Shown in pieces: positions 1 through 6,336 of a DNA stretch of 6,805 nt. How positions within the stretch are numbered: the first letter of the stretch is position 1; every line of letters starts with the position of its first letter. The notes beneath the pieces are model-generated. The model saw only the letters and a program-made list of their open reading frames with translations. It ran no database searches and was not told the DNA's origin. Made by a program: the position numbers and the translations under genes. The stretch spans positions 1-6,805 of the forward strand of contig SVEW01000122.1 of the NCBI GenBank assembly GCA_015057205.1, given 5' to 3'. This DNA is from Lachnospiraceae bacterium (GTDB taxonomy: Bacteria > Bacillota > Clostridia > Lachnospirales > Lachnospiraceae).

Positions 1-836
1 TCTGCGTATAATACCGGAATAGTTGTAAACTGGCTGTAATCCTGGAACATCGGAAATACCTGAGCAAACATACACCAGGTTGCCAACGTATTGGCACGGT
101 TCTGAATCCAACCACCTTTGTTCCACAACGCATTTGCAAAAGTTGGGGCAAGCAAAAGTGCCAGACCACAATACCAAGCATGTGTGGTTAAGTTGTTGTA
201 AGTATATTCGAAATTCCACAAATCATAAGCAATGATAAAGCACCAGGTCATATCCGGCCACAACATATCATCCTTCTTCTTAGAACTATAGATTCCCCAC
301 CATCCTGTCATACAGAAAATGTTAAGGATTCCGGCAATACCGTTTGCCCAGTTCCACCATCCGCCGTATAACCATACATTTTCGGATGATAACCACCAGC
401 GACTGCCTGTCTCGGAAAGTGCCATAGCGCCACGAATTCCGGATTCAAAGTCACTACCTACTGCAATCAAAATGTTAATTGCAACTATAATAAACGGGAA
501 AGGTTTAAACCATTCTTTCTTTCCAACGCCCCATTTATATTTCAGCATCATAAAACCGATACATCCTGCAGTTGCTGCATACAATTTTGCATAATGGAAC
601 CAACTACTCATATGCATGTAAGTCGGATTGTTCAATGCCCATTTGGCTCCACTTGCAGCACTTACATAAATAGCAATAAAATATGCGGTCAATGCCAGCG
701 GCACAATTACAAAGAAGAAAATTCCTCCTGCTTTGCTGCGACGTTCAATTTCATTTACGATTACCAGACCGGCAAAAACCAGTACCCAACCAATCAGTTG
801 CCATCCGGCACCATCACCATAAACTTGAAAAAACAT
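1..836 (-). CDS. DUF5692-like polytopic membrane protein (3' end beyond window)
   Basis: The reading frame is open from the start at 836 to the window edge, giving 278 codons and no stop. About eight hydrophobic segments are visible, roughly at residues 12-28, 38-58, 80-98, 113-128, 156-178, 192-208, 216-234 and 243-260, so this is an integral membrane protein. It is very rich in Trp and Tyr. Recognisable stretches are VNEIERR after the first segment, YAKLYAATAGCIGFM, NGIAGILNI and WPDMTWCFIIAYDLWNF. These match what I remember of the DUF5692 family, which is common in Firmicutes and has no established function. ATG 836 is preferred over ATG 842 because the AGGAG at 849-845 lies 8 nt from the former and only 2 nt from the latter. 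The gene is divergent from the hydroxyproline operon. A transport or membrane-associated role in that pathway is inference from position only. Confidence 0.75.
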   Translation of the reverse strand, partial: MFFQVYGDGAGWQLIGWVLVFAGLVIVNEIERRSKAGGIFFFVIVPLALTAYFIAIYVSAASGAKWALNNPTYMHMSSWFHYAKLYAATAGCIGFMMLKYKWGVGKKEWFKPFPFIIVAINILIAVGSDFESGIRGAMALSETGSRWWLSSENVWLYGGWWNWANGIAGILNIFCMTGWWGIYSSKKKDDMLWPDMTWCFIIAYDLWNFEYTYNNLTTHAWYCGLALLLAPTFANALWNKGGWIQNRANTLATWCMFAQVFPMFQDYSQFTTIPVLYA

Positions 837-844
837 ATTCATTT

Positions 845-849
845 CTCCT
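845..849 (-). promoter_or_regulatory. Ribosome binding site of the membrane protein gene
   Basis: AGGAG read on the minus strand. It sits 8 nt before ATG 836 but only 2 nt before ATG 842, which favours the shorter protein by two residues. Confidence 0.7.
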
Positions 850-874
850 CTTCTAATGTTTTTATATCAATACA

Positions 875-904
875 ATTTTAACATACTTCATTATTGTCCG
901 TCAA
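875..904 (-). promoter_or_regulatory. Predicted sigma-A promoter for the membrane protein gene
   Basis: On the minus strand, TTGACG (904-899) and TAAAAT (880-875) are separated by 18 bp, and a TG one base upstream of the -10 box gives an extended -10. The expected transcription start is near 868, leaving a short leader of about 30 nt that contains the ribosome binding site. It lies about 80 bp from the operator at 985-1009, so a repressor bound there would not directly cover it. Confidence 0.6.
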
Positions 905-951
905 TAGCGGAAACTTTCACGTTTATGTGTCCGATTTTTGTTTTTTCTGCG

Positions 952-980
952 TTGACATATACAGGAAACCATGCTATATT
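952..980 (+). promoter_or_regulatory. Strong predicted sigma-A promoter of the hydroxyproline dehydratase operon
   Basis: A perfect TTGACA -35 box (952-957), a 17-bp spacer and a TATATT -10 box (975-980). A T-rich tract lies just upstream at 934-947. Transcription should begin near 987, inside the palindrome at 985-1009, giving a leader of about 109 nt before the start codon at 1096. So strong a promoter placed next to an operator suggests a gene held down by a repressor rather than one needing an activator. Confidence 0.8.
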
Positions 981-984
981 TGTA

Positions 985-1009
985 CTATAGTCTAGACTTT
1001 AGTCTATAG
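985..1009 (+). promoter_or_regulatory. Palindromic operator, probable TetR binding site
   Basis: A 25-bp dyad centred on 997 with 10 of 12 base pairs symmetric, beginning 4 bp after the -10 box and covering the predicted transcription start. It contains two overlapping perfect palindromes: AGTCTAGACT (989-998) and TAGACT-TT-AGTCTA (993-1006). This gives three copies of a TAGTCTA-type half-site in alternating orientation. TetR-family repressors commonly bind such sites next to or over a promoter, and the only regulator gene nearby is the TetR gene at 4422-5006, so it is the likely ligand. The dyad is seen directly; the protein-DNA pairing is inferred. Confidence 0.7.
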
Positions 1010-1062
1010 GTCATGTGTGGCTAAACCAACGCAAAACCCATCTACCATAGTCACACATGACC
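1009..1062 (+). other. 15-bp hairpin in the 5' leader of the operon mRNA
   Basis: The arm at 1009-1023 pairs with the arm at 1048-1062 around a 24-nt loop. All 15 positions pair in RNA: 14 Watson-Crick pairs plus one G-U wobble (1020 with 1051). TATA at 1005-1008 can also pair with TATA at 1066-1069 across a 3-nt bulge. It lies wholly within the predicted leader and ends 19 nt before the ribosome binding site. No run of U follows, so it is not a normal terminator. Possible roles are mRNA 5' protection, a binding site for an RNA-binding protein, or, as DNA, a second protein site. Confidence 0.6.
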
Positions 1063-1081
1063 GACTATATTTCTATTTATC

Positions 1082-1087
1082 GGAGGG
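1082..1087 (+). promoter_or_regulatory. Ribosome binding site that sets the activase start
   Basis: GGAGGG, 8 nt before ATG 1096. The upstream in-frame ATG at 1057 lies in the hairpin arm and has no ribosome binding site, so 1096 is taken as the true start. Confidence 0.85.
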
Positions 1088-1095
1088 AGTATCCA

Positions 1096-2004
1096 ATGAG
1101 TTGCATTACCAGTATACAGAAATATTCTATTCATGACGGAGATGGTATTCGCACCACAGTATTTTTTAAAGGATGCCCTCTATCATGTAAATGGTGTCAT
1201 AATCCGGAAACTCAGGGTTATCAACCTGAGTTACTATTTCACAAAGAAAAATGCGTTGGTTGCGGGCAGTGTGTAACTGCCTGTGACAAATACGCCATAA
1301 CCCTTTCGGAAGGCAAAGCTGTGCAGAACTTCTCCGCATGTGTACACTGCGGAGCTTGTGTTGATGCCTGCAATTTGAATCTGCGGGAGATTGTGGGGAA
1401 AGAATACACCGTCGAAGAACTTTTTAAAGAATTGAAGAAGGATGAGATGTTCTATGAACAATCCGGTGGCGGCGTCACCCTCTCCGGAGGCGAAGTCATG
1501 ACCGCCGATATGGATTTCATCGAATCTCTCTGTAAAAAGCTTCACCGCTACGGTATCACCATCACCATCGATACCTGCGGACAGGCACCTTACGAACATT
1601 ATGAACGTCTTTTACCATATGTAGAGACGTTTTTATACGATATTAAAACAACGGATGTCACATTGCACGAAACCTACATCGGTCCTGCGCCTACACTGAT
1701 TTTATCCAATTTGGAGAAATTAAGTCGTGCCGGTGCACGCCTGTATATTCGCATCCCGGTAATCAAAGAAGTCAACGGCAATCGGGAAGCCATGGCTGAC
1801 ATCCTTCGCTTTTTAAAGGAAAAGCAAATTCAGGTAGCCCAGGTCAATCTCCTACCCTACCACAACACCGGCAGCGCCAAATACGCTCGCATGGGAATTG
1901 TGTATCCCGGTGAGAATTTGCACGCACCAACAGCCGAAGAAATGGATACGTTCGTTGCTCTTTTTAAAGAGAACGGTTATCACAAGGTATATATTGGAGG
2001 TTAA
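1096..2004 (+). CDS. hypE: Glycyl radical enzyme activating enzyme (HypE-type radical SAM protein)
   Basis: A 302-residue radical SAM protein that uses a reduced [4Fe-4S] cluster and S-adenosylmethionine to abstract hydrogen from the glycyl radical site of its partner, here most likely the dehydratase encoded immediately downstream. The N-terminal GDGIRTTVFFKGCPLSCKWC carries the CxxxCxxC cluster ligands Cys27, Cys31 and Cys34. An insert holds two ferredoxin-like CxxCxxCxxxC motifs, Cys53/56/59/63 and Cys82/85/88/92, typical of activases of the non-pyruvate formate-lyase branch. SGGE at 130-133 is the SAM-contacting motif. Length is normal for the family. The gene is first in the operon; tandem stops are followed by a 17-nt gap to the dehydratase. 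In Clostridioides difficile the activase follows the dehydratase, as I recall, so the order is reversed here. The family assignment is firm; the exact partner is inferred from adjacency. Confidence 0.93.
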   Translation: MSCITSIQKYSIHDGDGIRTTVFFKGCPLSCKWCHNPETQGYQPELLFHKEKCVGCGQCVTACDKYAITLSEGKAVQNFSACVHCGACVDACNLNLREIVGKEYTVEELFKELKKDEMFYEQSGGGVTLSGGEVMTADMDFIESLCKKLHRYGITITIDTCGQAPYEHYERLLPYVETFLYDIKTTDVTLHETYIGPAPTLILSNLEKLSRAGARLYIRIPVIKEVNGNREAMADILRFLKEKQIQVAQVNLLPYHNTGSAKYARMGIVYPGENLHAPTAEEMDTFVALFKENGYHKVYIGG

Positions 2005-2021
2005 TAAGAGGAGGTAGTAAA

Positions 2022-4397
2022 ATGGAAGAACGTGGAATGAATAAACGAATTCAGTCGCTTCGCCGCCTAAGCGTGGATACACAACCACACATTGACTTAG
2101 AGCGCGCCATCAGCGAAACCAAGACCTATCAGCAATACGAAGGATATCTGTCGATTCCGGAGTTACGTGGTCAGGTATTAAAAGACTATTTTTCCACCAA
2201 AACGCTTTACATCGGGGAAGGCGAGCTCATTGTCGGCGAAAAGGGAGACTCTCCCCAGGCAGCTCCAACCTTTCCGGAGCTTTGTTGTCACAGCATTGAA
2301 GACATGCACGTTATGAACGACCGGGAACTTATTAGTTTTAAGGTAAAAGAGGAAGATTATCGGACACAGGAAACCATGATGATTCCCTATTGGGACAAAC
2401 GCAGTATCCGTAACCAGATTCTTCGTCAGATGACACCGGAATGGAAAGCTGCTTATGAATGCGGCATTTTTACGGAATTTATGGAACAGCGTGGCCCGGG
2501 CCATACCGTTGGCTCCGGCAAGATTTATGAAAAAGGGTTTGCCGAGCGCATCGACGATATCAACGCTGCCATCGCAAAACTTGACTTTTTGAACGATCCG
2601 GAAGCCCTTGATAAGAAGAACGAATTAAACGGCATGAAGCTTGCTTGCGAGGCTATCATGATTCTTGGAGAACGTTATGCAACTTATGCCCGTGAATTAG
2701 CAGAAAAAGAAAGTAACCCTACCCGTAAGGAAGAGTTATTACAAATTGCTGCCAACTGCGATGTTGTGCCGGCTCATAAACCACAAACCTATTGGCAGGC
2801 CATCCAGATGTACTGGTTCGTACACCTTGGTGTTACCAGCGAGTTGAATCCTTGGGATGCCTATAGTCCAGGACGTTTAGACCAACATTTAAATCCATTT
2901 TATATAAAAGATACCGAGGAAGGCATCTTAGATGATGATAAGGCTTTGGAACTTTTGGAGTGCTTGTGGGTGAAATTCAACAACCAGCCTGCCCCGCCAA
3001 AAGTTGGTATTACGCTTAAAGAAAGCAGCACCTACACCGATTTCGCCAATTTAAATACCGGCGGTATTACTCCCCAGGGTGAAGACGGCGTTAACAACGT
3101 AAGTTACTTAATCCTTGACTGTATGGACGAAATGAAACTGTTACAGCCAAGTTCCAACGTACAAATTAGCCGGAAAACCCCGCAGAAATTCTTAAAGCGT
3201 GCTTGTGAAATTTCAAGAAAAGGCTGGGGACAACCTGCCTTTTATAACACAGAAGCCATCGTTCAGGAACTTATGAATGCTGGTAAAACCTTAGACGATG
3301 CCCGTCTAGGCGGCACCAGTGGCTGTGTGGAAACCGGTGCTTTCGGTAACGAAGCCTATATCCTAACCGGTTATTTTAACCTGCCGAAGATTTTTGAATT
3401 AACATTAAATAACGGCTATGATTATGTTGCTGATAAGCAATTGGGACTCCAGCTTGGAAACGCAACCGATTTTGCGACCTACGAAGAATTGATGGACGCC
3501 TACAAGAAACAGGTCGCTTATTTTATCAACATTAAATTACAGGGAAGCAATGTCATAGAGAAAATTTATGCAGAACAGATGCCGGTACCATTCCTTTCCA
3601 CCATTACCAACGATTGTATTAGCCGTGGCAAGGATTATAACGGTGGCGGCGCCCGTTACAACACCAAATATTTGCAGGGTGTAGGCATCGGAACCATTAC
3701 CGACTGTATCGCTGCCATTAAATACAATGTTTACGAGCAGCAGAACTTCACTATGGAGGAATTGATGCAGGCGTTAAAAGATAATTTTGAAGGTCACGAC
3801 CGCATTTTGAACCTTGTTCGCAATAAGACACCAAAATATGGAAATGACGACGACTACGCCGATTCCATCATGCGGGAAATTTTTGCATATTACAAGAGCC
3901 AGGTTTCCGGACGTCCAAACATGCTCGGCGGTACTTATCGCATTAACATGCTGCCTACCACCTGCCATGTTTACTTTGGTGATGTTATGATGGCAAGCCC
4001 CAATGGGCGTCTTGCGCACAAACCGGTTTCCGAAGGTATCTCTCCGGAAAAAGGTGCAGACGTTAACGGACCTACTTCGGTTATCAAATCCTGCTCGAAG
4101 ATGGATCACTTACAGACCGGTGGTACCCTTCTTAATCAGAAGTTTACCCCGAACGTAGTTGCCGGTGAAGAAGGACTTAATCAAATGGCAAACCTGATTC
4201 GCACCTATTTCAATATGGATGGTCACCACATTCAGTTTAATGTTATCGACCGCCAAACATTGATTGAGGCGCAGAAGCATCCGGAAGAATATAAGGATTT
4301 AATCGTTCGTGTAGCCGGCTACTCCGATCACTTCCGCAACTTAAGTAAAGCGCTGCAGGACGAAATTATCGAACGAACTGAGCAGTCGTTCAACTAA
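2022..4397 (+). CDS. hypD: Glycyl radical trans-4-hydroxy-L-proline dehydratase
   Basis: A 791-residue glycyl radical enzyme predicted to dehydrate trans-4-hydroxy-L-proline to (S)-1-pyrroline-5-carboxylate in the cytoplasm under anoxic conditions. The pyruvate formate-lyase-like domain fills most of the chain. GGTSGCVETG places the thiyl-radical Cys at 435 and the acidic residue Glu at 437. RVAGYSDHF near the C terminus places the radical Gly at 766. Other residues that line the C. difficile HypD pocket, as I recall it, are present with a constant offset of one: Phe153, His161, Asp279, Ser335 and Tyr451. The CVE signature and these residues separate it from pyruvate formate-lyase, choline lyase and diol dehydratases. 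AGGAGG at 2009-2014 lies 7 nt before the start. The product would normally go to ProC, which is not in this window. A preference for another hydroxyproline isomer or an N-methylated form cannot be excluded from sequence alone. Confidence 0.9.
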   Translation: MEERGMNKRIQSLRRLSVDTQPHIDLERAISETKTYQQYEGYLSIPELRGQVLKDYFSTKTLYIGEGELIVGEKGDSPQAAPTFPELCCHSIEDMHVMNDRELISFKVKEEDYRTQETMMIPYWDKRSIRNQILRQMTPEWKAAYECGIFTEFMEQRGPGHTVGSGKIYEKGFAERIDDINAAIAKLDFLNDPEALDKKNELNGMKLACEAIMILGERYATYARELAEKESNPTRKEELLQIAANCDVVPAHKPQTYWQAIQMYWFVHLGVTSELNPWDAYSPGRLDQHLNPFYIKDTEEGILDDDKALELLECLWVKFNNQPAPPKVGITLKESSTYTDFANLNTGGITPQGEDGVNNVSYLILDCMDEMKLLQPSSNVQISRKTPQKFLKRACEISRKGWGQPAFYNTEAIVQELMNAGKTLDDARLGGTSGCVETGAFGNEAYILTGYFNLPKIFELTLNNGYDYVADKQLGLQLGNATDFATYEELMDAYKKQVAYFINIKLQGSNVIEKIYAEQMPVPFLSTITNDCISRGKDYNGGGARYNTKYLQGVGIGTITDCIAAIKYNVYEQQNFTMEELMQALKDNFEGHDRILNLVRNKTPKYGNDDDYADSIMREIFAYYKSQVSGRPNMLGGTYRINMLPTTCHVYFGDVMMASPNGRLAHKPVSEGISPEKGADVNGPTSVIKSCSKMDHLQTGGTLLNQKFTPNVVAGEEGLNQMANLIRTYFNMDGHHIQFNVIDRQTLIEAQKHPEEYKDLIVRVAGYSDHFRNLSKALQDEIIERTEQSFN

Positions 4398-4405
4398 TAA
4401 ACACC

Positions 4406-4410
4406 AGGAG
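4406..4410 (+). promoter_or_regulatory. Ribosome binding site of the TetR gene, with a three-codon ORF
   Basis: AGGAG lies 11 nt from the TetR ATG at 4422, longer than usual, but 3 nt from another ATG at 4414. That ATG opens a three-codon ORF (Met-Ser-Leu) whose TGA (4423-4425) overlaps the TetR start. This could simply weaken initiation or couple the two by stop-start overlap. Confidence 0.5.
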
Positions 4411-4421
4411 AATATGAGCTT

Positions 4422-5006
4422 ATGAAGGAAAAATCTGTAAAGAGCAAAATTGTATCTACCGCTTGGCGTCTTTTTTACGAAAAAGGCTACACAGAAACAA
4501 CAGTAGATGAAATCATTGAACAATCCGGTACCTCGAAGGGTTCCTTTTACTATTACTTTCGTACGAAGGATGAATTACTAAACTCTCTTTCCCAGGTATT
4601 TGATGAATTCTATGAGGAATTGGAAACGAAAATGGATCCAAATATGAATTGTTTTGACAAACTTCTCTACTTAAACTATGAAGCGCATAAGTTGGTAGAA
4701 GAACAGATTAACATCGACATTCTTGCCTCCTTATACTCCACGCAGTTAGTTGCTATAGGAAAACGACATCTTTTGGATCACACTCGTACCTATTATACGC
4801 TGCTGACCCGCATTATTACAGAGGGTCAGCACCGTGGGGAAATTTTGGACACCTTGCCGGCCCATGAAATCACCGACTATTATGCCATGTGTGAACGCTC
4901 TATGGTAACGGAGTGGTGCCTGAATAAGGGTTCTTATTCCTTGTCCGGATTTAGTAAAAAATATATGCCGATTATGTTGGAGCATTTTCGGATAAAGCAT
5001 GAATAG
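4422..5006 (+). CDS. TetR/AcrR-family transcriptional regulator
   Basis: A 194-residue protein with a typical TetR N-terminal DNA-binding domain at residues 7-54. The helix-turn-helix spans about 26-46, with TTVDEI, the turn around SGTSKG and the recognition-helix end FYYYF, followed by TKDELL. The C-terminal 140 residues are helical, divergent and presumably bind the ligand and form the dimer; they include Cys and many aromatic residues. It is the last gene of the operon, 24 nt after the tandem stop codons of the dehydratase, so it is cotranscribed with its likely targets. The palindrome at 985-1009 is the obvious operator, implying negative autoregulation with relief by a pathway ligand such as hydroxyproline, P5C or another cyclic amino acid. 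The ligand is unknown. Its TAG stop is part of the inverted repeat that follows. Confidence 0.92.
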   Translation: MKEKSVKSKIVSTAWRLFYEKGYTETTVDEIIEQSGTSKGSFYYYFRTKDELLNSLSQVFDEFYEELETKMDPNMNCFDKLLYLNYEAHKLVEEQINIDILASLYSTQLVAIGKRHLLDHTRTYYTLLTRIITEGQHRGEILDTLPAHEITDYYAMCERSMVTEWCLNKGSYSLSGFSKKYMPIMLEHFRIKHE

Positions 5007-5126
5007 GCGTACCTGCGCCACTGTGTGAGCGCTTTCGCTCAGCGTCAACGTAGCGGTACTAAGCACCATAGGTGCTAAGTACCGACGTTGCCTAAAAGTC
5101 ACACAGCTGGCGCAGGCACGCCTATT
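5002..5126. repeat. 125-bp palindromic element with branched fold, between convergent genes
   Basis: The outer arms 5002-5028 and 5099-5126 form 26 base pairs with one mismatch (5011/5117) and one bulged base (5107). Inside are two further hairpins. One is GAGCG-CTTT-CGCTC at 5027-5040. The other is a long stem in which 5046-5067 pairs with 5071-5090 around a 3-nt loop, with a 2-nt bulge at 5052-5053 and one A-A mismatch (5061/5077). The whole can fold into a branched, three-way-junction-like shape on either strand. It overlaps the TetR stop codon and ends just before the stop codon of the convergent nuclease gene. A bidirectional terminator is possible, but only a broken T-rich stretch (5123-5138) follows on the plus strand and none on the minus. 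A REP- or MITE-like mobile palindrome is the other main reading. Confidence 0.75.
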
Positions 5127-5127
5127 T

Positions 5128-6336
5128 CTACTCTTTTTCCTCTACTTCCACCCTAATCGCCATTGCCAATTCTGCAATTTTTCCACTATCCAAACGTATA
5201 CTATTTTTCATTAAGTCCGTAATATCTATTAGTATGCCGACTATCGTTTCATACGAGTTTTTCTTGAACTTCCAATCACTCGTTGCACTACCAATACAAC
5301 ATATTTCATTCCCACTGTATGGCATTATAAACGCATTATACACGTGTGAATCTTGGTATTCTTCAAGGGTTGCAATATATTCTCCATAAGTAATCTGTTT
5401 ACTAATAGAAGTCGTTCCCGGCAAATGTTTTGGATTCCATGTATATCCGTATTTATAGTACTTTGCATCTAAAACATATACATTCCCCTGGAACATCATA
5501 ATACTATCCGGCTCCAGTTTTGAATTATCGACCACTGCATGGTTTTTCAATTCCCAATGTGTGTTCGGAAAAAATCGTGCTTTAGCTGAAATACCAAACG
5601 TGTAATCAACCATCCTTTCCCATACATACTCAAACCGATTCGTCCCATAAACTAAAGAAATATCCTGCTTATCTGACAATGTGCAAATAATTTGCAACAT
5701 ACTTTCAAATAATTTTCTATCATTATCATCATAGGTCTCTTGTAGCTTCTTTTCAACTTCCAGTCTCATTTGACGGATCGATACTGAATACTCCGGCTTT
5801 GGTGGAATCATAGTTGTAAACAGCCACCCAAATTTCTCAAAACTCTCGTGAACACAATATTTATGAATAATTGTAATCAACTCGTTCTCACATATCCTTT
5901 TATTCTTAACCGCAAAATTTAAAAAGACAACGTCTTCCTCATTCACAATAGGACGCTCTGTTTTAATCGTCTTTCTCCAATCAATTTTTCCACGTTTTGC
6001 AATTTCTACTACACTTTGTCTCTCAACATAATATCCTTTTTCAAAATAATTTCTAATGATATAGAGATATGCCTGCACAGGTAATTTCGTACTTACGAAT
6101 TCATATCCATTTCCATAAAACGAACTATCCTTCTCATCGAGAAACTTTGCTAAAACATGTATCAAACAAAGAATATCTCTTCTTAATCCGCTCTCTGTAT
6201 TACTCAATCGAAAACATAACGGAAAACGAATTTCATATCGTTGTTCCTTATCTATTTTATGTATTCCTGTGAACGAATTCTCTTTATCGTTTGTATTAAC
6301 CACACATCGTTCTAACAAACTACCATTATCATTCAT
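5128..6336 (-). CDS. LlaJI-family restriction endonuclease subunit
   Basis: A 402-residue protein resembling the LlaJI restriction endonuclease family (R2-type subunit; Bacillus subtilis YdjA of BsuMI is a relative). Such proteins supply the nuclease of McrBC-like, NTP-dependent restriction complexes that cut unmethylated DNA at a specific site. A PD-(D/E)xK centre is visible: Pro276-Asp277, then Asp290-Ala-Lys292 at the end of a hydrophobic strand (VYVLDAK). FEYVWERMVD at about 235-244 could supply the upstream acidic helix. RGKIDWRKT at about 115-123 is like the motif found in McrC-type nucleases. ATG 6336 is chosen over GTG 6342 because AGG at 6344-6342 acts as ribosome binding site and the GTG overlaps it. 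The gene overlaps the upstream AAA+ gene by 8 nt (ATGAATGA), indicating translational coupling. The methyltransferases expected for this type are not in the window. Confidence 0.82.
   Translation of the reverse strand: MNDNGSLLERCVVNTNDKENSFTGIHKIDKEQRYEIRFPLCFRLSNTESGLRRDILCLIHVLAKFLDEKDSSFYGNGYEFVSTKLPVQAYLYIIRNYFEKGYYVERQSVVEIAKRGKIDWRKTIKTERPIVNEEDVVFLNFAVKNKRICENELITIIHKYCVHESFEKFGWLFTTMIPPKPEYSVSIRQMRLEVEKKLQETYDDNDRKLFESMLQIICTLSDKQDISLVYGTNRFEYVWERMVDYTFGISAKARFFPNTHWELKNHAVVDNSKLEPDSIMMFQGNVYVLDAKYYKYGYTWNPKHLPGTTSISKQITYGEYIATLEEYQDSHVYNAFIMPYSGNEICCIGSATSDWKFKKNSYETIVGILIDITDLMKNSIRLDSGKIAELAMAIRVEVEEKE

Noticed and set aside
319..881. Two plus-strand open frames (319-594 and 594-881)
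   Set aside because: They lie antisense to the membrane protein gene, lack ribosome binding sites and have no recognisable protein features.
909..932. Imperfect dyad upstream of the membrane protein promoter, possible activator site
   Set aside because: Only 16 of 24 positions are symmetric and it fits no site consensus I know, including the CcpA cre site; it may be chance in AT-rich DNA.
1057..1095. Upstream ATG at 1057 as start of the activase
   Set aside because: It lies in the hairpin arm without a ribosome binding site. The extra 13 residues do not look like the family N terminus, while ATG 1096 has GGAGGG 8 nt upstream.
1009..1095. Riboswitch in the operon leader
   Set aside because: There is only one simple stem-loop, with no conserved aptamer core or terminator/antiterminator pair that I recognise.
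1234..1599. Minus-strand open frame inside the activase gene; similar ones at 1852-2088, 2178-2504, 3774-4109, 4341-4523 and 4746-5102
   Set aside because: All are antisense shadows of well-supported genes, with no matching ribosome binding sites or family motifs.
2022..4397. Assignment as pyruvate formate-lyase, choline trimethylamine-lyase or diol dehydratase
   Set aside because: The Cys-Val-Glu active-site signature and the Phe153, His161, Asp279 and Tyr451 set follow the hydroxyproline dehydratase pattern, and no accessory genes of the other pathways are present.
6069..6272. Plus-strand open frame of 67 codons
   Set aside because: It is antisense to the LlaJI-type nuclease gene, with no ribosome binding site or recognisable feature.
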